Assembly (NCBI RefSeq): GCF_040412425.1
Contig: NC_089755.1
Span: 52,501,298-52,565,297 of the forward strand
Reading direction: 5' to 3'
Source: Macrobrachium rosenbergii
Lineage: Eukaryota > Arthropoda > Malacostraca > Decapoda > Palaemonidae
Length of the DNA stretch: 64,000 nt
Position 1 is the stretch's first letter; each line of letters begins with the position of its first letter. Positions 48,775-64,000 of the stretch are shown here, piece after piece. The notes beneath the pieces are model-generated. The model did no database searches and was not told the origin of the DNA. It was given only the letters and a program-made list of their open reading frames with translations. The translations under genes and the position numbers were made by a program.

Positions 48775-49219
48775 AAGGTTAATTCACATTATACCATCGC
48801 GTCACCGACACGTCACGTCACGTCACCGTCCCATCAGCCGTGCCTTGTATTCACACTATCATCACAATCCCGTTCAGCTCGTGCCCGACCTCAGCGGCTC
48901 ACAGATTTAGCCTTAAGAAACTTGCATAAGCACCGTAACGTCACGTCAAAATATTCTTTCCGAGAAAACGTGGCGTGATGTGACGGTGGATGCCGTGTGC
49001 TTGACGGTGACGTGATGTGAAGGTGTGAAGAAGTCCATTTGATTACATGTAAGAAATTCTCACGTATTTTGACGTGACGTGACGTGACATGACGTGTCGG
49101 TGACGTGACGTGACTTGTCGGTGACGTGACGTGACTTGTCGGTGACGTGACGTGACGTGTCGGTGACGTGACGTGACGTGTCGGTGACGTGACGTTATAA
49201 CGCGAATCTGCCTTTAGAG
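48775..49219. mobile_element. Foldback element of GACGTGACGTG repeats in the 3' UTR of gene E
   Basis: Left end CTCTTAAGGTTAATTCACAT with CGTCACCGACACGTCACGTC; right end is its inverse (ACGTGTCGGTGACGTGACG, then GTTATAACGCGAATCTGCC and TTTAGAG). 49070-49200 is a tandem array of a 21-22 bp unit GACGTGACGTGACTTGTCGGT. It ends about 30 bp before the stop codon of gene E on the genome. Confidence 0.82.
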
Positions 49220-49250
49220 CTCACCGAAGGAACGCTTCCCGCTCCCAGAA

Positions 49251-53047
<3,797 letters not shown>

Positions 53048-53090
53048 GATTCCTTCTGACTGATTCTACCCATACAATGGACCTTATATA
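53048..53090 (-). promoter_or_regulatory. Core promoter and 14-nt 5' UTR of gene E
   Basis: Minus strand: TATATAAGG (TATATAA at 53084-53090) lies 29 bp before the initiator AATCAGTC (A at 53061). Predicted 5' UTR 14 nt. This is the clearest promoter of the six. Confidence 0.7.
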
Positions 53091-53474
53091 TGTGTCTATG
53101 GTGTCCTTTTCTACTTTTTTTTTTCTTTGCTAGGTAAATTCCCCATCTTTTTCCTTAACAGTGTTGTTGCAATAAGGAAGAAGCAGGAGAAATGATGATA
53201 AAATTATCGAGGAAGATATGACGACATATTCTCCCTGGAGGGGTCGGGGTAAACCCAGGCTTCTCTCCCCATCCTACACTCAAATTCATCCCGTCCTGTA
53301 GTTGGTGTATTTCCCCAAATAATAGGTCACAGTGGACTGATTACAAGTGGGTCATGGCCGCTCTCCAGTTAACCCACAAGGATTTTGATAAGTGTCACAA
53401 GATAACCCATAATTTTTTCAATAAGTGACACAAGCTAAAACCCACATCCAGTCTTAATTCTGCTTATAACTCTT

Positions 53475-54515
53475 TGAAATATTTTTAGGGTATAGGCCAT
53501 TAATCTAATTCCTCTATGGCTCTCACAACTTTGCATAACCCCCGTCTCCTTAAAAATCGGTATCCTCATTGTTTATTATTCTGGTATATTATTCTTTTCC
53601 AACAATTTTTTTTTCAAGAGCTCCATAGTATATCTATTCCTCCTCACCCAGTGTTTCCATGGACTGAATAAGCAAACCGTCTTGCCTGGCAGTTTTACCA
53701 CAATTCGTCTTTCTCTGAGCTTCCTTTACCTCTCCCCTTGTAATCTCATTCACTATTCCAAAATTTGAGCTACCATCTCCCCTATGAATCTTTCATTCTC
53801 TTCGTTTATTAGTTTTTTCAGTGTTCCTTAAATCTCTTTATAATGTTCTCCTCTCTCCTCTTTTGTTTCTTGCTTTGGCTCGCCTGAACAGTCTTCCATC
53901 TGCTTCTTTCATTTCTAAATCTTGACACAATTGATCATGTGCTTTATCCTTATTTATCCTTATTCCTTTCCTTGTGGACTATTTTATCCTCTTCTAATGT
54001 GTCTCTTCCAATTTCTTCTTTTCGTCTTTCATTCCTGTTTTGCATCTTCTACTTCCTCATTAAACCTCCAAGTCCTCTCATTTTCCGATATTTTTACATC
54101 ATTTTTTCCTACGATGTCTTTACCGTTTCTTAACATGATTCCCACTGTTTGGTTCAACCACCCACTGATGTTATTTACCTCTCGACCGTTCTCTTCTAAC
54201 ACCCTTTCTTTAAAGTGTCGTCGTGTTCTCTTGAGCCTGAACTGCAGATTTTGATTTTTTGAAGGTATATCGGCTATTCAGAGGGTGTGGTATGCCCTGA
54301 GGTCCGAGAATACTAACTAACCAATGTTCGGCAGCTACTTGGTACCCAGGAGTAACTCTGCAGTCTCTCAGCTCCACCAGATCATTTCTCCTGTACAAGG
54401 TGAGGTCAAACTTGACTGGACCTCGCGTCGCTCTCGTGCGTGACCAGGTGTCCTGGTCGTAAATTCCTGAGATGTATGCTAGTATTGCATTAGCCCTGGT
54501 TTTTTTGCCATGCAC
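53475..54515 (-). mobile_element. Decayed LINE fragment (endonuclease end, linker, start of RT)
   Basis: In several minus-strand frames the order is preserved. The end of an endonuclease domain is at about 54240-54515 (DLTLYRRNDLVELRDCRVTP, then VAAEHWLVS). A linker follows at about 54000-54240. The start of a reverse transcriptase is at about 53475-53800 (EITRGEVKEAQ..., then ESHRGIRLMAYTLKIFQRV). Frameshifts and stops interrupt it. This order is that of a non-LTR retrotransposon, probably RTE-like or a related clade. Confidence 0.72.
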
Positions 54516-54519
54516 CTTA

Positions 54520-55430
54520 GGTTAGGTAGGTTAGGTTAAGGTAGATTAGTAGTTCTCATTTAGTTTGGGTGTTGTAAACATTATGAGATTATTTTCAAGA
54601 AAATTCTATGGTTAGTTTTTAACATGTGGCGACCCGCTTTTTTCAGGGAAAGGTCTCGGTACTCGGTTACATCTCGGGAAAATGCGTCCTGGTCGCTTAT
54701 CCAAGATTGCGTTCGCTATTCCAACGTCACAGTATACTGCAAAGTCGATTATTCTTTCGCCTTCCCTGTTTCAGTCGCCTGAGCCATATCCTTCATGGAT
54801 GGGACTAATAAAGTCATTGTTTAGGCCGACGTGTCCCCGTTTAGATTCCCTCCAAAAATGGTTCTTTCATCTGCCTCGGCCGAATTCATCTCCTCATTCA
54901 TTAAATCCGCGCAGAAACTCTTTCACCTAAGGGTAGTACCTCGTCACATTCTTACCTGTAACTTACTATTGATTCTTGAAGGATGGACGGAAATAACTTT
55001 CCCTTTTTTGTATAAAATTAGCAGGTCTGCACCTTTAAAAAGAATTGTCCTTGACTAAATAACTCGGATATATTAGAATTATCTTTAACAATGCGAATAA
55101 AACAAATTTACTGTAATTTTAAGAAAGGGTAAGAATGTCACGTTTTCTAGAAAAATTAATAAAGATTTTAATTTTTACAGTACATGCAGCAGAAGAAAAG
55201 GGTGGAATATGGCGAGAGACACACCTTTTAGGGTGCTCGTTCATGAATATTCAATACACACTGGATAGAGGTTGTCCAGTGGGTGTGTGACTCCACAAGA
55301 ACACGGGGACTAGTTGGGTATAGCATGGGACTTGATAACCTCATTTTTAAATATGAATAATAGTCTTCAAGGTGTCCGTCACTTTCACGGAGTCATGGTG
55401 TCTTGAGACACTGAACTAGGGCGCTTTTCT
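54520..55430. other. Spacer between genes E and F
   Basis: Contains a short TTAGG-type run (TTAGGTTAGGTAGGTTAGG at about 54519) and no recognised gene. Confidence 0.4.
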
Positions 55431-55670
55431 GCCCTAAAATGGAAGACTGCAGTATCTGCAAAAATACAAAACTGAGAAAAATGGTAGATACTCCCTTGCC
55501 TTACAACTGATCTTGCAGATACTGCAAATGGGAGACCATAGATACTCGTAGAAAGCATTGAAGAATCATTCTGAAACTGCAGTAACTTGTGTATTAGTGT
55601 TTCAAGCCCAGTAGGTGGCATATCTCAATTTCGAAAATTTTGCAGATACTGCAGTTTTCCATTTCAGGAC
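55431..55670. mobile_element. MITE, GCCCTAA ends, copy 2
   Basis: Begins GCCCTAAAATGGAAGACTGC and ends GCAGTTTTCCATTTCAGGAC. The interior is the inverse of 41668-41917. Confidence 0.85.
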
Positions 55671-56049
55671 AGTTTTGCATCCAGCAGACAAGGGATTAAG
55701 GAACAGAGACGTGTGAACTTCAACTCACTGGTGTTAGTGGGGTGTCTTATGGCACGTGCTTTTGTCAAAACAGGTGCACCGTCAAATAAATCATTGTAAC
55801 ATAGAAACGGGGAGTAGGTATGATATGATATGAATAAAAGGGGGATGTAAATACGCCGAGTTGTAAACTATTTTTTAAAAATGGGGCATAGCTTGGGTGT
55901 TCTGCCTCAGCATGAATATATAAATATTGCATTAAGCTATGTAACTGGCAGTAGACGTCGGCCACGCTCATCCATGCTGAGAACAACACAGTGTAAGGTG
56001 ACTGAGCATTCTTGTAGGGAAACTAGTAACAATATCAAGTAAAAGATAT

Positions 56050-56373
56050 GCCGAAGTTTCTTCGGCGGAATCTAGTTTTCTGAATGAGCCGCGGCCCATG
56101 AGGCTTTCAACCACGGCCCGGTGGTGGCCTGTGTTGTTGGTATTTATAGCGCTGCCAGACTTACGACTATGGCTAACTTTAACCTGAAATAAAATAAAAC
56201 CTACTGAGGCTAGAAGGCTGTAATTTGGCATGTTTGATGATTGGAGGGTGAATGATCAACATACCAATTTGCAGCCTTCTAGCCTCAGTAGTTTTTAAGA
56301 TCTGCGGCCGGACACAAAAAGTGCGGACGGACAGACAAAGCCAGCACAATGGTTTTCTTTTAAAGAAAACTAA
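56050..56373. mobile_element. Foldback element, AGTTTTCTG family, copy 4
   Basis: Starts GCCGAAGTTTCTTCGGCGG, then TAGTTTTCTGAATGAGCC (a deletion relative to copies 2 and 3), and ends TTTAAAGAAAACT. Confidence 0.85.
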
Positions 56374-56739
56374 AACAGATCACACTTATTGCACATAAAA
56401 ACACAAACTCTAGCAGGTAACACGCCGAGACGTCAGATGTGATGAACATAACCAAAGATTGTTTATTATTGTGCTACCATGATGAAGTAAGTATTGCTTG
56501 TATGGTTACAATTGCTGTGACATTTTTATGCATTTATCTTTAGCATTCAGACAAAGCGAATGCAAGAGAATACCAGCTGCTTATTCTCCATTTCATTCCA
56601 CCTGACGCCTTTTCATCTTGCCATAAAACCAAACAGTTTTAACCTGATGTATATAGTTTCACTGAAATTTCATGAAGTTTTCTAAAGTCTCCTTCTTTGC
56701 AGCAAAGCAGAAAATGACACTTCGTTTACTTCAAAACTG

Positions 56740-56885
56740 CAACAGGATTCTTCGGAGATAACTACATCTGCAAGAGGATTCTCAGGAGGTAGGCTAACTA
56801 CATCTGCAAGAGGATTCTCAGGAGATAGGCTAACTACATCTGCAAGAGGATTCTCAGGAGATAGGCTAACTACATCTGCAACACG
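56740..56885. repeat. Minisatellite, 36-bp unit, about four copies
   Basis: GGATTCTCAGGAGATAGGCT followed by AACTACATCTGCAAGA, about 230 bp upstream of the promoter of gene F. Confidence 0.9.
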
Positions 56886-57112
56886 GTACCAAACGCGATA
56901 AAGTACCCTTGCGTTTATATTCTATTAAATTTGGTGGCAGCTTCGGTCCTGCTTCCAAATGAAAGAAACACGAACTGCATTCTGCCATTACTTTAGCAAA
57001 CACTCTTTTGCTTTTAGGCTGTCGGTTTCCTCGAAGTAATGTCGTACCGAGGAAATTCTGGGCGGCTCGGGTTTCTTAGGCGCGAGTTAATCACAGAAAC
57101 GACTGGACGCAA

Positions 57113-57170
57113 TATAAATACAGAGACAAACAGCTTGGGGTACAGTGTTGCTTTTCGGTTAAGCGTAACC
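57113..57170 (+). promoter_or_regulatory. Core promoter and 27-nt 5' UTR of gene F
   Basis: TATAAATA at 57113-57120 lies 31 bp before the initiator-like TACAGTG (A at 57144). Predicted 5' UTR 27 nt, ending GCGTAACC before ATG as in gene A. Confidence 0.6.
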
Positions 57171-60378
<3,208 letters not shown>

Positions 60379-60662
60379 CGTGTGGTTTCACCAAAGATGT
60401 CTTCCGAAGGTCTTCCTTGTCTTCTTGGGGAAAGTCATTATGTTAATTGTTATTTTCGCATGGAATTACCGGATTCCTCTTGAAGAATCTTGGTATGTCC
60501 ATTCTTAGAAATATTATCCTGTCTAACATAAAATAGATTAGGACAAGATGAAATCAGAAAGAATTCACTTGCACATGACACTTGACCCAAGGAGCGCCTT
60601 AGAATATCATAACATGTACATAGGAATGTTTTTTTAAACTTTGTAAAAATAGTGCGTATAAC

Positions 60663-60688
60663 AAGCGACCCTGTGCTAAATAAATAAA
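60663..60688 (+). promoter_or_regulatory. Conserved 3' UTR block and poly(A) signal of gene F
   Basis: AAGCGACCCTGTGCTAAATA then overlapping AATAAA at 60679-60688. Confidence 0.6.
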
Positions 60689-60944
60689 GCAGAGATATTT
60701 GGTTTTATTAAAGACCCTGTATATATTTCAGTATTAAAGGGCAGCTAATTCCTTTATCAACAAAATGTAGAGGCCTACCCTTTTGCCGTTTAGCCAGAAA
60801 TAAAATCAAACCATAAAATTAGATGTTGAATAAAAAATTTTAAATGAACGTAGCTCACCTGTAATGCCAACAGAGCATCTAACTCTACCAATTAGACAGA
60901 AAATGTTTTTTCACAATATTTGTTGCCACTGAATGTTATTTCAG

Positions 60945-61840
60945 GAAAGGCTATTTTGCAATAACGTCTGCCTACTTTATTCAGCAATCAAAGAAGCCTT
61001 TTTCAAAAGCTAGAATATATGAGGTCAAGGCCATGAAGAGTATAATTGCCAGTGGTATGACACCTACGAATCCTGACAAGAGGATTCCCTTACGTGTCTA
61101 CTACTGCCCGAACCTAATCAGCACCCTTTCAATGTGAAACAGCACGGTCCCCCATAGAGCGATGTGGGAGTCGACCGACGTAGTATAGAAATTTAAATGT
61201 ACCAGAGGTACATGTCAGTCCCTCAGCAGTTACTACATGGGTTGCACCACTACCAATTCTGCGCAGGCGATTGCAAGCCCACCGCAAACAAGGGGCAGTT
61301 TCAACACCTCATAGACCACCAACACCATAAACTGACACTAGAAGAATGATCAGTAAGCCTAGAGATCATGCACAGAAAAGCCCAGTTCCACAGACAGCAA
61401 ATATCAGAAGCTGTGAGTATAAATCAACAATGGCCTGTGTTAGATAAACAGAGGAACACAGACTTCATCCTGCCTTCTTAAAGGTAACCACATGAAATCC
61501 ATGAGAATCTGAAGGGAGACACAAGCAACAGAACACCCCTCGACACACCTGCCGACAACGAAGCAAATCAAGACTGTCGGCCCGAGATGGGAATCACGCC
61601 CTTGCCCACGTTCTTGGCTGCAAGCCGCATTATAGGATGCGTCCTATGGACACCAGGAATGCCCATGCTGCTGCCCAAACCACCCGCCAACCAATAGAAA
61701 TTCAGCACCTCAATGACGTCATGTTTTGAAATTCAAACTCCCGCAAGCAGTTATATAAACCTTGCATGTCAATTTGTAATCTAATCCTGACGATGCCACC
61801 GAGAGGTGAAGAAACGGTCCGTCGACTATAAAAAGAAAAA
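60945..61840 (+). mobile_element. Penelope-like element fragment, 3' half, decayed
   Basis: Conceptual reading in shifting frames gives AMKSIIASGMTPTNPDKRIP, then LRVYYCPNL, then a Cys-Cys motif (KCTRGTCQS) and SSYYMGCTTT, followed by GAVSTHLIDHQHHKL. This is the order of the end of a Penelope-type reverse transcriptase and its GIY-YIG endonuclease. Several stops and frameshifts. The 3' end (CCGAGAGGTGAAGAAACGG near 61800) resembles Penelope 3' UTRs. Confidence 0.75.
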
Positions 61841-62500
61841 GTAAAAGGAAAGAATCTTGAATAATTTTTCCTTATTCCTGAGAAGTTTTCCAGAAGAGAA
61901 AAAGAGGTATAGACTGGTTCAAGGTCTTGATAAGAAGATAGTACCTGCTAACAACGCCATTTACTACAATAGAAATGTTTCACATTACAAGGGTGCTGAT
62001 AAGGTTCGGGCACAGTGACGGATTTAAGGGAGGGGGGGCTACCTGGTCACGTGGTCCCCTCCCCATGGATATGAATAATAGAACATTGTTTTCTTTCAAC
62101 AAATATAGGTTACATTACCTGGGTCATCAGCAACAGCAGAACGAACGTTTTATTTTCACAAAACTTCATTACTTCATACAGGAGAGCAACAATTGGGCTC
62201 TGAAAGGTTGAATGGTCTGGCAAAGCTTCACATTCACCTTAGTATTCCAGGTGACACAGCAAGTCAGAATTTATTTTGTAGGTAGAATAGTGTGTAAATC
62301 TCAAAGCTATAATTAAATTTTTATAATGTGGACTCACTACACACAAGAAAAATATTGATAGAAGCACTGAAAACAAACTTATATAATAATGTTTTTTTTC
62401 TTTCTGCATGTATTTAATGCTTGTGTTTGCCAAAGCAACTTCACCTGCTACTGCTTTCTAAGTTACAGCTGTTGGAAACAATGTAACAATCTTCATAATT
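61841..62500. other. Spacer between Penelope-like fragments
   Basis: A 78-codon frame at 61975-62211 without recognised domain; otherwise AT-rich. Confidence 0.35.
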
Positions 62501-62502
62501 AC

Positions 62503-62847
62503 AATCTCTCTCTCTCACTCTCTCTCTCTCTCTCTCTTCCCCATAGTGGGGTAGTGCCGTCAGTCCACCTCATGCGGTGTACTGTAGGCATTACTTAAGG
62601 TTCTTTGCAGCGTGCCTTCGGCCCATAGCTGCAACCCCTTTCGTTCCTTTTACTCTACCTCCTTTCATGTTCTCTTTCTTCCATCTTACTTTCCACCCTC
62701 TCCTAACAACTGATTCATAGTGCAACTGCGAGGTTTTCCTCCTGATACACCTTTCAAACCTTTTACTGCTAATTTCCGTTTCAGCTCTGAATGACCTCAT
62801 AGTTCCCAGTGCTTGGCCTTTGGCCTAAATTCAATATTCAGTTCAGT

Positions 62848-62902
<55 letters not shown>
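62503..62902 (+). mobile_element. SINE-like retroposon copy 6 inserted in a CT array
   Basis: The element (about 62540-62848), with head CCCCATAGTGGGG and tail TTCAATATTCAGTTCAG, lies between CT runs at 62503-62537 and 62850-62902. This suggests insertion into a CT microsatellite, so the target duplication cannot be delimited. Confidence 0.82.
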
Positions 62903-62906
<4 letters not shown>

Positions 62907-63029
62907 ACATACAGTATATATGTGCATATTATGTAAATTATATGTCTGTGTGTATATACTGTATACAGTATGTGTTCATACATAAATACTGATATATATG
63001 TACTGTATGCGTGTACATGATACACATTT

Positions 63030-64000
63030 ACATGATAATCCTAAGGGCCCCTCCAATGAAGCATTCCTATACCCGCCACTGTTCAGGCAGCAGTAGACAC
63101 GTAAGGCAATCCTCTTGCCAGGACTCGTAGGTACCGTACCACTGGCAATTATACTCTTCATGGCCTTGACCCCATTCTTGAACTGGCTGTGATATGCGGC
63201 TTTGTAAAACAATACGATGTTTTTCAGTGGTTCAGGCATCGTCACTGGTGTGCTGGCATACACATTCCGCTATTTTCGTATGCAACCTTCTATTAGATTG
63301 CTGTCGTATCTGTTATTAGTTAGGAACTGCTTAAAATGTTTAAGCTCTGCTTGGGTAGCTTTCCATGTGGAACAGTGTGCAATTCCATGTCCTCACATAT
63401 GTGGCTACCACAGAGCATTTGTAAGCGTCAGGGCACTCCCCGCGGGCATTAAGTCACTGACCCACATTAGTTTCCTTTTGGTACACAGTAGTATTATAAC
63501 TGTCTCCTTTCTTCTCCAAATTTACATCCAAGAAGGAAGTCAGACTTCGACACCATATTCAACAGTGAAGTTTAGCCTAGAGTTCCTCTTCAAGGCATAC
63601 ACTACTAGTATGCGGGTAGCCTATAGCAATGAAGATATATGTTGGGCATATATCCTTGGTTTTGGAAGTAAATTGAAGGTTCTTTCCTTTGACATCTCCC
63701 ATGTACATATTGGCAAATAGGATGCCAAAGGGGATCCCATGGTGACACCATCTACCCATCAAAAGAGGTCACCCCATGTGATAGAAAGGGGGCCTCCTCG
63801 GTGCAGATTTGGAGATGATGAAGGGCATCTTCTGGTGTGTCAAGGGGTGTGGCATCTGACTGGTAGACTCTTCTGAAGATGTTAGAGCTCGGAGACGTAG
63901 TATTCAAAATTGTGATGAATCTACCAGTGAAAACCACAGAGTACCCGTTTAGGATGTAGGGAGTGATGGTCTTATTCAGTCTTGACTATTTTATCTGGCC
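63030..64000 (-). mobile_element. Penelope-like element fragment, reverse transcriptase, decayed
   Basis: On the minus strand, from the right edge: DGVTMGSPL, a one-base shift, GILFANMYMGDV (a Penelope RT core), then RLNFTVEYGV, the C-terminal stretch VTMPEPLKNIVLFYKAAYHS and KAMKSIIASGTVPTSPGKRI. Stops and shifts show it is dead. It is cut by the window edge and points toward the fragment at 60945-61840, with which it shares the region 63083-63180. Confidence 0.8.

Overview
The window looks like nuclear DNA of a decapod crustacean. Very long TA, CT/GA, AC and ATT microsatellites fill the spaces between genes. Genes are split by GT-AG introns. Several retroposon and foldback families of the kind that crowd decapod genomes recur throughout, and a crustacean-type methyltransferase-like gene is present. 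The exact species cannot be told from the sequence; a shrimp-like decapod is only a guess.

Layout. 1-14700 holds no gene I can identify: minisatellites, a Mutator-like MITE, two TA arrays, one SINE-like copy and one foldback element. 14747-20474 (+) carries the C-terminal six exons of a METTL24-like (Methyltransf_22 type) protein, with repeats inserted in its introns and 3' end. 22443-60378 is the centre of interest: six paralogous four-exon genes, here called A to F. A, B and C lie on the minus strand, D on plus, E on minus and F on plus. Each encodes a small secreted Thr-rich protein of about 152-157 residues. All share a signal peptide, a first Thr-rich beta-type module, a polybasic furin-like site, an acidic spacer and a second Thr-rich module ending in Cys. 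60945-64000 holds two facing, decayed Penelope-like element fragments.

The six genes form one locus made by local duplication. Exon sizes and intron phases are almost fixed (coding pieces of 3, 76, 102 and about 280 nt). Each has a TATA-containing promoter and, by the predicted start site, a 5' UTR of only 14-27 nt. In all six the start codon is cut from the rest of the protein by an intron beginning directly after ATG. A 3' UTR block around GCGACCCT recurs near the poly(A) signals. I do not know the function of the family. The architecture (secretion, proteolytic maturation, four conserved Cys, a conserved N-glycosylation sequon) suggests a secreted, processed peptide or surface protein. This is the best candidate for an undescribed system in the window.

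The rest is repeat landscape: tRNA-derived SINEs, a roughly 300-bp SINE-like family with target duplications, hAT-like MITEs with 8-bp target duplications, foldback elements, a decayed LINE and many minisatellites.
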